A stretch of 64,000 nt of DNA from Gnetum montanum (lineage: Eukaryota; Streptophyta; Gnetopsida; Gnetales; Gnetaceae). Positions 1 to 11,355 of the stretch are shown here, in pieces. The notes under the pieces were generated by a model. The model saw only the letters and a list, made by a program, of their open reading frames with translations. It had not been told where the DNA came from and ran no database searches. The stretch's first letter is position 1. Each line of letters opens with the position of its first letter. Location of the stretch: positions 1,854,733 through 1,918,732 of the forward strand of contig MNCI01027262.1 in assembly GCA_015680685.1 (NCBI GenBank), read 5' to 3'. The translations under genes and the position numbers were made by a program.

Positions 1-1375
1 TTTGAAAATTTTCCAAAGTTTCCTAATAATTAATAACCTTAACCATATATAAACATCAACCTTTTTCATAAGTTAACCCTTCCAACAGTCTTCGGGATTA
101 TTTATTAATGATAACACATAAATAAATTATAATTGAACTAATTAAATCAACCATAATCACAACTTAGCCAAGTGTAACTATCCTTAAGACATAATGTATC
201 CTAATTACTTTAAAGTTACACAATGATTACTAATCCATGGTCTTATTATGATTACAAATGGCACCCAAACAAAAGTGTCTGCAAGAAGCAGAAACCTTGC
301 AATTATGGGAGAAATGACCCAAAGCTGGAGGGGGCCAACAAGAACAAGGCTAAGAACTACAAGAGGCAACCCATGCAACAGGACCTCTTTGTGAGGAGCC
401 CAAAGTGGAATCTATCTAACAAATTCCAGAGGAAGAAGTGTCAACTAAACAATCACAAAGAGGAGAAGTGTCTGGTCCCATGCCAAGGCTTGAGGTCACT
501 TTGACTCAAGCCTACCTTGATATCATTAAGTCCCAAGAGATTCAATGATTCATTCTTCAAGAGATCAACTTCACACCATTTTTGGAGAAAGCTCCAGAGG
601 ATGTTAAGACTTAATTGCGAACCTCTTTGATGTGGCCAATCATCACATCCATTGGGGAGTGATACATGGGAGAGACATATCTTTTCTCGAACAATCAAAA
701 GCTAGGATCCACAATCAAGATCAAAGACATTCAAGTCTTCTACTCGGTAGAAGCTATTGCATAGGCACTTGGGTTGCTTGATACTAGAACATAGCTAGCA
801 GAAATATCCATGCAAGGTGACCTGGAGGCCAAGAAGGAGTGGACCTAGCAATGCTACGGGGTGGACTGTAAGGAGTATGGTGTGCTCACACTAGTGGAGT
901 GAATCTATTTCAAAAGTGCAACCTATCACCTCAACCAAATAGTGAGGCCAAGCAAGGTAACTGCTTTCTCTGCCCGAGCATGCACTACTCTAAGTAGAAA
1001 ATTCTTATTAACCTTCCAAAACTGCTATACTTGAAAATTAAAAAGCATTTTAAAGAAAACAAACATGGAAGAAAGACCCTTCCCTTTTCATGCCTCATCA
1101 AAAAACTTTACAAGAGGGTAGGAATTGTTCAAGCATACTCCTTTAGCTTCATGGTCTAAGATCATGAAAGAGAAGATGCTAGCGATGACTTAATTAGAGG
1201 AGTTGCCACCACCACCACCCCCTTAAGAAACAACACTAGAGGCCCACACAACCATTGAATGTCTATGAAAAATTTAAGAACAGCTCTTACGCCAACAAGA
1301 GCAATAGAAAAAATGAGTGGGGCAAGTCCATTTGTGTACAGCTAGCAATGAGTCACCTTAATGAGGTGGCCGGAA
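1..1375 (+). pseudogene. Fragment of env-position retroelement ORF (ORF X) with its leader
   Basis: Bases 1-257 are a leader and 258-1375 are a decayed reading frame starting at an ATG (258) read as MAPK. Stops occur throughout. The translation matches, in order, the ORF at 29899-32690 and the minus-strand ORF at 62988-60295. Shared stretches include a hydrophobic segment ending in SLMWPI, a YMGETYLF stretch and an IKIKDIQVFYS stretch. Only about the N-terminal 370 codons remain; the coiled-coil half, polypurine tract and LTR are missing. The fragment stops abruptly where RIP copy 1 begins, so the junction near 1375-1386 is a rearrangement. Family membership rests on comparison within the window. 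The biochemical function is unknown. Confidence 0.7.
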
Positions 1376-1385
1376 CAATTAGCCA

Positions 1386-1451
1386 AATGGCGAGGGGTGG
1401 TCCCATGACGTGTTGCCGAATGGCGAGGGGTGGTCCCATGACGTGTTGCCG
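1386..1451. repeat. Two tandem 33-bp units at the broken end of RIP copy 1
   Basis: Two identical 33-base units (1386-1418 and 1419-1451) starting aatggcgaggggtgg lie where RIP copy 1 loses homology to copy 2. The unit is a multiple of three, so on the minus strand it adds two identical 11-residue blocks before a stop at 1379-1381. It is probably a scar of the rearrangement that removed the 3' end. Confidence 0.9.
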
Positions 1452-2605
1452 TCGGAGGTGAGACACAGTCTGCGATCTCCATTGACGCGGATGGTGCCGT
1501 TGCTGTAGATTGCCCACTGCTGCTTCTCGTGGCTGCCGGGGACACATTCTTGCAGCCACATGTTGCTGTAATCTTGGCTGGCCTGCATGCAAAGATCCTT
1601 AAACCCTACAATGAAAGTCACCACTGGATCTATTTCCACTTCCACCCCAACTCCCCAACATTGGCCGACGGTGTAGTTGTTCCTCTGTAAAGTCACGATG
1701 GTGCCGCTCTCGCCTTTGGTGTCCGTGAGGACGTATCCAGAGCGACGGTGTTCGATCGTGCCGTCGGTGTATAATTTCCAGGTTTTGTTATCCGGCACTT
1801 CAATGTCGCAGTTGTATATCATGGCGTAGGCTCCATCTCTGTAACTGTAAGCAACCATGCATTTTCCCAACGATCGAATGCTGCGGTCGTCGCTCTTGAT
1901 TGTCCATTGCTGGTTTCTCTGTTGTCCGCATGGCCACACTTGAATGGCAGTCCCATCGCTGTCATTGCCGTTCTTGATATCCAGGCACAGCCCGTTCCAA
2001 CCGTGGATCTGGCCTGGACTGGACTGCCAAACTGGGTAGCCCTCCACCACCGACCTTATGCGGGATTCAGCAGCAGCAGCACAACCTTTGATGGCGTTAT
2101 TGTTGTTGTTGGAGGAGGAGAATTGATAAAGCAGGAAGGCAATTCCTTTGACATAGATTGAGGTAATGCTGCCTACTCTCACGAACTGGCCGTTACGATT
2201 TAGCAGCGCCACGGAGTTTATGAACACTCCCTGCACAGGCTGCACAATTTCTGCTGACAGGGATTCCCACTTGTTCTCGAGGCTCAACTTGGCAACGTCC
2301 GGTTTGAAATCTTCTCGGTTGAGGATTCTAGCGCGCAGGCGTGCCTCGATGAATCTGAATCGAGGTGCGTCCGAGAGCATCTGGATGACGACCAGCAACG
2401 ATGTGGCCACGGAGGTGTCGTCGGAGCCCTGATATGGCGGCATCCAGGGAGGAGATCCCGAGTGGGATTTTCCTCTTGGCCTTGCCTCCGCCTCTCTCCA
2501 GTCCTTCATACGTAGCCTGAAAGCCATACGAGGTATGCTCGGTGTTGATGAACAGAATGTTGAAAGCTGTGGGGGGACTATCTTCGAAAAAGTAGGATCG
2601 GTTAC

Positions 2606-2962
2606 CTGCAGTTACTCAAGGTTCAATAATTTCAGTTTAGATTTATAAATATAGCTAAAAACTATAAATATATAGTTAAAAAAAAATTCTAAGGGTAGAC
2701 CTCTGGGCGTCTAGGTATTATCATGAAGTGTACTTCTAATAGGTCTTTCAGTTCCGAACCCCAAGATTCCAAGGGTGAACTTAAAAAAACAGCATTACAC
2801 CGCAAGTTAAAACAATACTAACGTCCAAATAATGTACTTTAAGTAAAATACAACTACATTTTTCAAGGGAAAACTACAACCCTACTGATTTAATGGTCTT
2901 TCTGCAACCCAAATCCACAACATAGCATGCAGAACCAAAGCCTTGTGTCCAAGCCTACTTAC
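2606..2962 (-). other. Predicted 357-bp intron in the A-chain region of RIP copy 1
   Basis: On the minus strand the first coding block ends ...GCTGCAG followed by GTAAGTA (2962-2956). The second begins after ...AACTGCAG (2606-2607). Joining at these sites keeps the A-chain frame (a Gly codon split one base / two bases) and gives continuous family homology. The intervening bases are AT-rich with stops. Type 2 RIP genes of the ricin group are usually described as intronless, so this is unusual for the family. Confidence 0.75.
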
Positions 2963-3335
2963 CTGCAGCATAAGCCACCACTTTAGCGTTTACCACATCG
3001 ATTGCAGCGGTGATGGTGTGCGCAAAGTTGGAGAGATCCACCAAAATGAAACGCTCCAAATCGTGCACAGTGTTGTTCAGCACAGGTATATCGTATACCG
3101 ACCTCACTCCTTTTGTCAGCCGAGCCCGCAATGAGTGTATGAATTCAATATATTTGTCCTCCGTCACGCATTGTGTTGAAAACTGCAAATCACCGGTGCT
3201 TGCAGCGCTAAGTGAAGCTGCGACAGCAACCACCCGCAACAGGATCAGCACTCTTATGCTTTCTGCCATTTTCTCTATCTTTGTATCGTGTTTCTTACTC
3301 TACACACACCTGCCCTGCGCTTGATCAGCGGAGCA

Positions 3336-3342
3336 ATTTATA
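3336..3342 (-). promoter_or_regulatory. TATA box of RIP copy 1
   Basis: TATAAAT on the minus strand lies 67 bases upstream of the ATG at 3269, in a GC-richer stretch. The spacing suits a plant core promoter with a short leader. Confidence 0.65.
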
Positions 3343-3344
3343 GC

Positions 3345-4219
3345 AACCACCCACAATCGGTAATGTTAAATAATTTTTAGCTCAGAGCCCAAACTAATGC
3401 TAAATAATAGATCACTAGGAGCACTAAATAATATTCTACCTAGAAAGCTCTAGGGGCCACATCCGGTAATGCTAAAATATTTAGGAGACCATCATATAAC
3501 ACTATTGTATCTATTAATCCTTTAGGGGACTCTATCATATCCTGGTAAGGGGAGGCCACTCATAAAGCTGAATAATATTTCATCCATATTCCAACTTATT
3601 TTAATATACTTTACATAACTTTTACTTTAGATCTCAGATTTAATTTAATTTAGTTTTGCAGTATACATGTGTTCTTGAGGCTTATAAATCTTGCTAATTT
3701 AACTAGATGTATCCATGTCTAGATTCATTAGAAAAACAAATTGCACTGTTGGGTGCCAAGTTGTGATTTCTTTGCTAAATAACTTTTTATTTTTTGTACA
3801 TGCATGCAAAAGGATTTGATAAATACCTAGATCTTTCCTTATAAGAACAAAGATGATTCTCTTAGATGAACCCTGCAAAGAATTGTTTATATTTTTAAAA
3901 GCAAAGGGTTAAATACTCAAATTGGAATTGCTTTATATAATTACAATTCTTTATACTATTAATAGTTTTTTAGTAAATCAATTTTTTATCAATAATTATC
4001 AACAATTCAATAGGAGTTTCAGTGGCGAAGGTTTTACCATTGATCTGAGGCAACAAGAGGTTTGGCAATGAGGGTTTTAGCATTGAAGATTTCTACAATC
4101 AGGGTTTTAACATTGATTTGATCTAAGACAATAGGAAGGGTAGTTAGATGTAGGCTAGATTTATTGACATTTTATGAGTGTGGATTTATTGAGAAAGAAA
4201 TTGAATCATCTACTAAAGA
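3345..4219. other. No gene seen; AT-rich spacer
   Basis: This stretch holds RIP upstream DNA and AT-rich sequence with weak internal repetition (several 'gctaaataat' phrases between 3360 and 3570). I find no supported coding region or element end. The first LINE-like codons appear near 4230. Confidence 0.5.
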
Positions 4220-4930
4220 AATTTGAAATCTCTATCATGGCATCATCATAGGCCACCCAAAAGAAATTCATAAATGTAGTTGCTATCAAAAGTATTCTAG
4301 TTGCATAATAGAAGTATATGGTTAACAAAATGGCATTGCTAGATGAAACCCATCAACAAAACAAAGAAATTCTTCAAAGGATATTTACCCTCAAAGAAAA
4401 GATTGAGGGACAAAGGAAACTAGTATTGCTTCAAAAGAATAATGAATAGATTACTTGAAGCTAAAGTGGAGGAAAATAAAAATGAATCTAATCTTGAAGG
4501 AATAGAGACAAAGATAGGATCTACGATCGCAAAAGCTTTAAAAGAGCAAGATGAGAAAAGAGTAAAACAAATTTTGCATTTTGTAGGTATCCTAGAGACA
4601 GAGGGTGAAACAAAGGACACTTGATTTAAGAAAGTTAAAAAGCTTATAGATGATATACATATAGCTTCTCCAAAAATTCATAAAGCTTTTCAGGTTCCAA
4701 GTGAACAATGTGAAAAGCCATAACATATAATTGTTAGGTTTTATGATGTAGAAGGTAGAATACATGTTTGAAGATATCAAAGCCACATGAAGCAGACTAA
4801 AAATTGTAAAAACATTTGGATAAATAAGAATCTTACTCAACAGAAACTTGCAAAAAGGGCTAAATAATGGAAATAGGTTAAAGCAACTTGTGAATAGGGT
4901 TTTGTAGCATACCTAAATGCTAATATCATG
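4220..4930 (+). pseudogene. LINE ORF1-like remnant
   Basis: Interrupted frames give a charged, helical protein (MNRLLEAKVEENKNE... from 4442). It continues past a stop at 4624 into FKKVKKLIDDIHIASPKIHKAF, then IIVRFYDVEGRI, then NKNLTQQKLAKRAK and a GFVAYLNAN stretch. A coiled-coil-like start, an I-V-R-F strand and a later basic LTxxxLAKRAK motif resemble ORF1 (nucleic-acid chaperone) proteins of L1-like LINEs. It lies just upstream of an endonuclease fragment in the same orientation, as expected for a LINE. At least three stops interrupt it. The clade is uncertain. Confidence 0.5.
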
Positions 4931-4984
4931 GCAATTATTATACATAAATAGTTTTTTAAAAATTATTCAAAAATATATAGGCCC

Positions 4985-5200
4985 TTTAAGGTGTTGGTTT
5001 CTTAACATTGATGGTAGAATTACAAATAAAATTATTTCTTTGAATAATATTAGCTTCTTTGATAGCTTTAATATTTTAGGTTTTATTAAAACTTAGGAGG
5101 ATGTTGGTTCTATAGATTTTTTTAGTTCTTAGATTTATTAAATTTTTTCTAAGAAATACAAGAGTAGAGTAAAGAGGTAAACCTTTTAGGGACATCGCTA
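4985..5200 (+). pseudogene. LINE endonuclease start, first copy (fragment)
   Basis: The translation reads NIDGRITNKIISLNNISFFDSFNILGF, the N-terminal part of an apurinic-endonuclease-like LINE domain, followed by a KYKSRVKR stretch. Nearly the same sequence recurs at about 5596-5820 with point differences, so this is a truncated duplicate. It breaks off and is followed by a reverse-transcriptase piece. Confidence 0.55.
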
Positions 5201-5369
5201 TGTTAGTAAGAAAATATCTTGAAAATTATAGTGGTTGTTATTTTCAGGGGATGCAATGGTTAAGAAAATGGAATAACTCTTAGGAGGATGTGTAGCAAAA
5301 TAATATGCATATTTATTATCTTATAACAAAAGCACATCAAAGAATTCTTCAACCAAAAATTACAATACA

Positions 5370-5595
5370 AGAAATAAAACCAACAACTTTTAGTTTAGTA
5401 GATGGTAGAGCTCTAGGATTTGATGATTTTCTAATTGAAGTTTTCAAGAAGCATTAGCATAGCATTGGAAATAATCTCCTTCATGTTTTCCTAGAAGCCA
5501 TTAAAAACATTTTTCTTTGTAAAAATATTAATAAAGGTGTCATTCATCTTTTTCCTAAGAATGGATATCTTCAACATATTGGTAATTGGGCCCCC
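5370..5595 (+). pseudogene. LINE reverse transcriptase N-terminal fragment
   Basis: The translation contains FSLVDGRALGFDDFLIEVFKKH then INKGVIHLFPKNGYLQHIGNW. This corresponds to the conserved LINE RT start ('GKAPGPDGF...', 'LIPK', 'NWRPI'). It is joined directly to a second endonuclease start at about 5596, so two LINE segments are fused in an order not found in an intact element (RT piece before endonuclease). Confidence 0.55.
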
Positions 5596-7176
5596 TTTAG
5601 GGTGCAGATATCTAAACATTTATTGTGGAATTACAAGTAAAGTTGTTTCTTTGAATAATATTAACTTCTTCAATAGCTTTGATATTTTTGGTTTTGTTGA
5701 AACTTCAAAAGATGTTGGTTTTATAGATTTTGTAGTTCATAGATTTTATTAAATTTGTTGTAAGAAATACAAAAGTAGGGTGAAGAGGCAAACCTTTTGG
5801 GAGTAGTGCAATGTTAGTGAGGATATCTCTTCAAAATTGCATGCTTTTTTAAAAAATAATGATTATAAATAATATGTTTGGCTAAAAATCTTATGTCAGT
5901 ATGATTGTGCTTTTCTTATCATATGCTATATTAGTCCTAGACATGCTACATTGCATGATTCTATAGAGTTATCTAGTGTTCATCCTTTTCAATTCTTAGG
6001 AAAAGACATTTTAGAATTTGCACCAAAAGGCTTGATATTTATTTGGAAAGATTTTAATATAAGGATGGATTCATAAAAAACAAAAATTATTCAATGGTAA
6101 CATAATGTTGGCAATTTAGACATTGTTAAAGATCATAGTTGGACACGACATTCTACAATTCACACTATTAATAAGATGGATCAACAACTATTAAAATAGA
6201 CAAAAACATTTATCTTCTCATTTGAAATGGCCTTGCGATATTTCTTTAATCTTCATCATTTACTTTTAAAGGACCTTAAAGTAACTCTTACATTGATTTG
6301 CTTTTGTGTTCTTATGAAGATATTCATTTTATTATGTTGAAGGTTCCAAAAGATTTAGTGGAGTCTTACCATCAATATGTAAAGTTTTTGTTACAAATTC
6401 AAATTGTTCCTAAGACAAAAATAAAATAAAAATAGAAATAAATTTTAGCACAAACTCATCCAAGTTAAGAAAAAATATATGAATGCACCACCTCAAAAAT
6501 GGACTCTTGAAAGATGACACTAAGAGCTTGAACAAATTTTAGTTACAGCAGCAACAAAATTTGTACGTTCACAAAAAAAAGTGCTCATAAAACTTAGTTG
6601 TATAAAGGTTGCATGCAAGCTAGAAAAAATATTGAGAATGCAAATAAGAGTCACAAACAAAGTTTAGTTAAGCCATATATAAGCTTGATTAGAAGTAAGA
6701 AAATGAAATTTATCAAGGAGCAGCATGAATATTTTGCTTATACGATTAAAAATATACCTATACAGTTTTAGCAATATTTTTTTCATAAAGTCTCTTCATC
6801 ATTTAATTTTTATTTTTAAGATATTTGTTCATTTTATAATAATCTCTTTACAGGAGAAAATGATAATTCTACTACTATTGTACAATAAGCACCTCTCTAA
6901 TTTACTCTTAAAAAATTCATAGAGGGTATCAAAAAGATAGCATCTAGTAAATCTATAGATTTAGATCATTTATATGCATAATTATTAAAGTGGGAAGGCT
7001 CTACTATTCATAGAGAAATTTGACACAAATTAAATTCAGAAATAGAATAAATATTAAATCAACATTAAAAAAACTACTAAAGATATCTTGTTATGTTGAA
7101 AGGAGGGAAATAATTGGAAAATTTATCAAATGATGATTATGAGTAATATTTTTGCTAAGTTATTGGGCACTATACT
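5596..7176 (+). pseudogene. LINE endonuclease and early RT, second copy, running into the gap
   Basis: An endonuclease start parallels that at 4985. It is followed by AFLIICYISPRHATLHDS, then GLIFIWKDFNIRMDS (equivalent of the GDFN motif) and a DHSWTRH stretch. After about 500 poorly conserved bases come RT residues such as KSIDLDHLY, LLKWEGSTI and MSNIFAKLLGTI, directly before the N gap. The last part matches the RT at 10880-10930, so both belong to one LINE family. Many stops. Confidence 0.6.
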
Positions 7177-7504
7177 NNNNNNNNNNNNNNNNNNNNNNNN
7201 NNNNNNNNNNNNNNNNNNNNNNNNNNNNNNNNNNNNNNNNNNNNNNNNNNNNNNNNNNNNNNNNNNNNNNNNNNNNNNNNNNNNNNNNNNNNNNNNNNNN
7301 NNNNNNNNNNNNNNNNNNNNNNNNNNNNNNNNNNNNNNNNNNNNNNNNNNNNNNNNNNNNNNNNNNNNNNNNNNNNNNNNNNNNNNNNNNNNNNNNNNNN
7401 NNNNNNNNNNNNNNNNNNNNNNNNNNNNNNNNNNNNNNNNNNNNNNNNNNNNNNNNNNNNNNNNNNNNNNNNNNNNNNNNNNNNNNNNNNNNNNNNNNNN
7501 NNNN
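7177..7504. other. Assembly gap of 328 N
   Basis: Unknown bases within LINE sequence. The RT to the left (LLGTI motif) and that to the right belong to different LINE types, so the join across the gap is not one continuous gene. Confidence 0.99.
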
Positions 7505-9480
7505 AAACATATCATAAATAATAGTATTGTAGCTTAGGAGAGAATAAGGCTTCTGATATAAACTAACTAGGCATTGCTTTTGTTAAGTTAGATAATTCTT
7601 GAGCTTATGATAGAATTGAATAGAATTTCCTTATTTCTTATCTCTATAAATTGAGATTTGGTGATTATTTTAGTCATTTTTTCTGTACCCTGCTCGTTGA
7701 TGCTAATACTCAAGTTACTATAAATTTCAGATTAATTTCCTCTTTTTCTCTTCAATGGTTAGTTCATCAAGGTTATATTCCAACTCCCTACCATTTTATT
7801 ACTGCTACAAACTTTTATTCATATAATTTGTATTATTATTAACAAAAGAATATCAATAAGGAAATTTCAATTGTTGATCAAAGTTTGTAATGGCTTAATA
7901 TGCACTTTGCAAATGATTCCTTTTTTATTATTAACAATTCTTTGTAATATATCAATTCTTTATTAGCTAGAGTGGAGAATTACTACATGTTATCTAGCTC
8001 TCATATCAATTAGAACAAATCTATTGTTTATTGTAATGGTGATATTAATGAGTGGGTTACTCTCAAACTTTAGAAAATCTTGAAAAAAAAAAGATTATAT
8101 CTTTAAATTTAAGAATAAATTTTTCCTTTGAGTCAATCTTACTATGTTGTGGAATCATGTGGTTGATATAATTGAAAGAAGCTTGATAAATAAAAAGAAT
8201 AAAAGCCCATCCTTATTAGCAAAGTTTTAGTTATTAAGCAATGCTTTAATTAACTCATATTTATTACTTCACTTATTGGGTTCCTTCTAAAACTTCCTTT
8301 GTTAGAATTGATGGTATTATCTATCAGTTTATTTGGTTTAATAAGTAAAATAAAAAATTATTTTCTAGAGTTGCTTTGCATATTTTCACTAGTAGCAGAA
8401 AAGATAGAAGACTTGGTCTTATTAATTATTATAACTAGGTTATTTTATTTGCAATAAAATAGATTACAAAGTACATTAATGAAGATAATGTTTGGATGTT
8501 CCTTTTAACAAATATATTTTTGCAAGGAAATTCTCAAAATGATAACAATTGGTCTTCTAATAACTTTCTTTATTGTCTTCTTTTCCCCAAGACATTTCTA
8601 TTCTGTATGCGCCAGTTCTTAAACAAATTGAAAAACATGGTGCAAACTTACTAAGTATTAGAATTATAATCATATTATAGTTTTAGAAGATATACTTAAG
8701 CAAATTAGCCCATGGCAGCTTCCTTTTAATAAAGGAGCTCATGCTACTAATTTATCTAGATTCTGTACCACTTGAAGAAAATTTGGTATCACTATAGTTT
8801 CTTGTCTAACATATTGATGATAGATGGATTACATAGAATAAAGCTTTTAGCCTTTATGGTCTTAATAGAAAAAGTAAAAATAATTTTGAAAAATTAATTT
8901 CTAATTTTGAGAATTTATTTACAATTGACAATAGTTTGCATGCGGCTTTTCCAAATATTTTTTAAAAGGATGGCAAATTTATTTTTCTTTTTAATTCCAA
9001 AGTTGCTTATAAGATTATTACAAAAAAATAATTTTATTCATGATATATTCAATACGACCTAGAAACTACAAGTATCTTCACATTATTGGATGTGGAAAAT
9101 GAAATATATTTAGAGAGCTTTTGACTTTCCAAAAATTTATATTTTTATGGTGTCTTACTCGTCAAGTTCTTCTTATGAGCACTCATCTTAAACACACAAG
9201 TATTATTTCCCTTTAATCTTCTCTTTATGGAAGTGAATACTCAATTTCTCATATCTTTTTAGTATGCTATTTCTGAACATGCTTAGAAATGGATATCTAG
9301 AATTTGTAACAACTTTCAACCAAGCATCAATGAAATCATTCTTAGTGATCAAACTAGTTTATCTACTTCTTTTCTTTACATTTGGAAGTGTCTTTAATAA
9401 CTTGTTCTCTCCTCTATTTAGAGGCTTTGGTGTACATTAATTTTCTAGAATCAAAAGCATAATTATGACCTCTGTTGAAG
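7505..9480 (+). pseudogene. Plant L1-type LINE: reverse transcriptase to C-terminal zinc region (decayed)
   Basis: Frames after the gap read SIVAxERIR, then AYDRIExNFLISYLYKLRFGDYF, a VTINFRLISSFSLQ block and a polymerase motif NMHFAND (normally FADD) near 7900. Later come ARVENYYMLSSSHIN and, from about 8330, a WFNKxNKKLFSRVALH-like block. About 9120-9290 gives LWCLTRQVLLMSTHLKHTS then YGSEYSISHIFLVC. This fits the zf-RVT region of plant L1 LINEs. Stops and frameshifts are frequent and one catalytic Asp is Asn, so it is dead. No clear poly(A) end is visible. Confidence 0.7.
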
Positions 9481-10199
9481 AGTTAAATATCATATTCTCA
9501 AAGATGTCACTTTTTAGCTATAGCTTCAAACCAAAAAGCAACTAATGAAAGTCAAAAATTAATTTATTTTCTATAGTATTAATTCCGTTTGTTTTGGAGG
9601 TTCAAGGATGGAAAGCTTTATGCTTCTATTGCAATTTGTTCATTATTTCCAATTAATGTGTTCTTTTTTTTCTAGAGAGAGTTTTACCTTTCTCTTTATA
9701 AGAAATCCTTTAGTAAAAAGTGAAAACCCATGAGGGTGCTTCTAAATAAGTGCAAGGCTTAATTCTTTTCCTACTGAGAGAGGAGGTTTTCTAAAATTGA
9801 TTGTAAGAATAAAAACATAAAAAGACAACCCTTAAGCCCTTGGGCTTTTTCTTTAGACCCTCTCTTTGGATATCTAATATACTTTGAATTTTCCTTTATA
9901 TTATTATTCATTTTTTGGCCCTGAAAAATTACCTTGAATATGTCATCTTCTTTCTTTAATTTCATTGTATGGATGCTTAACCATTTCATACAAGTTCAAA
10001 AGTTGAGACTATACAATAAACTAACATGAGAGATGACATTTTTTAATAAATTATTTTACATGTATATGTTCTTCAAAAATTTGTAGTGGAATTTTTTTGC
10101 CATATTTTTTTATTATAGTGGGAGAAAAACTTCTAGAATCTCCTCATCATTACCTAAAATTCATTATTTTTTCCTCAATTCATCATATTCATTAAAATA
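9481..10199. other. LINE tail/spacer without recognisable gene
   Basis: AT-rich DNA between two LINE remnants. It may hold the decayed 3' part of the L1-type LINE, but I could not place any domain or a poly(A) junction. Confidence 0.4.
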
Positions 10200-11350
10200 A
10201 ATGCAAAACTTGTCATCTCACTGTAGACCTTCATCAAGAGTTTCAAATAATAGTGGCTAATATATTAGTCAACAATGAAAATGTGGTAGATCTAACTAAT
10301 TTTCATTTATCTACAACTGCTCATGTGCAAATTAAGAATAGGCCTACTTGTAGAAAACCTTGGTTTGGTGTGGACTCTTTGATAGCTCATAAAGATGTTA
10401 TAGCTTCACATTTTGATGTTTCAATGCTAGAGAATTATATAAGGCTAATTCATTTTTTAAAAATGAAAGTCCCTTGAAGAAGAGTAGGAAAGAATGGTTT
10501 TTGAAATTCACTCAAATCCAAAGAGCTTTTGGAATATATTCTGAGACAAAAAATGACATGGTTGGGATTGTTAATTATCTACTATTCAAACTTTCTTTAA
10601 TGAATCTTTTAATCAAAAGGCTACCTCAACTAAGAAAGATAATTCTAGTGTTCTTGAGTTATCCCTTGATGACATTTCTATATGAATTCAAAGATTATCT
10701 TTTGGGAAATGTACTAATGTTAATGAATTAATTACAAAGCTTCTCAAATAGGATGGAAAGTGGATTGCAATCTTCTTAATAAATGGCTTCAACATAGTTT
10801 GGATTACTCTTGGTGCTCTAGTCGAGCAATCTTACTTTTCAACAAAGGATATAGGATAAATCTTAATAACTATCGATTGATTTCAATTAATTCAATTTTC
10901 ACTAAGCTTTTGGGCACTATTTTGGAGAATAAAATTAGTTCATGAGAAAAAATGCAAGGTCTTCATACTTAGTCACAAGCAAGCTTCAAGAGGAATCATT
11001 ATACTATATACCATCTGACAACTTTGTGTTATTATCTAGATAAAGCAAAAAGGCTCAACCATATGACTTTTATCTGTTTTGTTAATTTCTCCAAGACTTA
11101 TGATTCTATTGCTTGAGATAAACTTTAAAAGAGATTGGATAGCATTAACATTCCACAAGATCTTCTTTTTGCTGATAAAAGAATCTATGAGATAGTTAAC
11201 ATTCTTATTGAAGATAATCTTGACAAAGAAAGAACAATTATCAAGAGCTTAGTTAAAGTTAAACAATGTTATCTTCTGTCCCCTATCATTTCTGGCATAT
11301 TCATAAATGGATTAGAGGAATGGATGTAAAATGCCTCTTATCATGATATT
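10200..11350 (+). pseudogene. LINE reverse transcriptase, piece 1 of 3
   Basis: Frames give a pre-RT linker (10253-10731), then NLNNYRLISINSIFTKLLGTILENKIS (about 10858), SFKRNHYTIYHL, FVNFSKTYDSIA (equivalent of FxDFxKAYD) and LDSINIPQDLLFADKRIYE. They end with VKVKQCYLLSPIISGIFINGLEEWM. The sequence stops at the TSD (11351-11355) of gypsy I, exactly before the catalytic F/YxDD motif, which reappears on the far side of that element. Several stops. Non-LTR RT; clade not assigned. Confidence 0.75.
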
Positions 11351-11355
11351 TTAGT

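Larger units (their letters stand above)
1379..3269 (-). pseudogene. Broken type 2 ribosome-inactivating protein (A chain plus truncated lectin B chain), copy 1
   Basis: Type 2 RIPs join an rRNA N-glycosidase A chain to a galactose-binding beta-trefoil B chain. Exon 1 (3269-2963) gives a hydrophobic signal-like start and the A-chain N-terminus. Exon 2 (2605-1379) continues after an intron with an A-chain segment containing SYFFEDSPP, then the IQMLSDAPRF active-site helix and LENKW. The B chain follows from about 1990, with QxW-type ricin repeats (QVWPC, NQQW) and most of its first domain intact. Breaks: the A-chain frame changes by one base near 2428. Relative to ricin numbering, the Tyr80 position is Lys and the Glu177 position is Asp, while the Tyr123, Arg180 and Trp211 positions are kept. 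The second lectin domain is cut after CLTSDG and ends in a 33-bp duplication. Only one cysteine is visible in the A-B linker, where the family normally uses one on each side. GC and CpG content are higher than in the surrounding retroelements. Probably inactive. Assembly error could explain the frameshift but not the truncation. Confidence 0.88.

Noticed and set aside
1907..2432. Plus-strand open frames across RIP copy 1
   Set aside because: They are antisense shadows. The minus strand carries the A-chain and QxW lectin signatures.
7126..7537. Open frames of 116-135 codons on both strands
   Set aside because: They consist almost entirely of N bases in the assembly gap.
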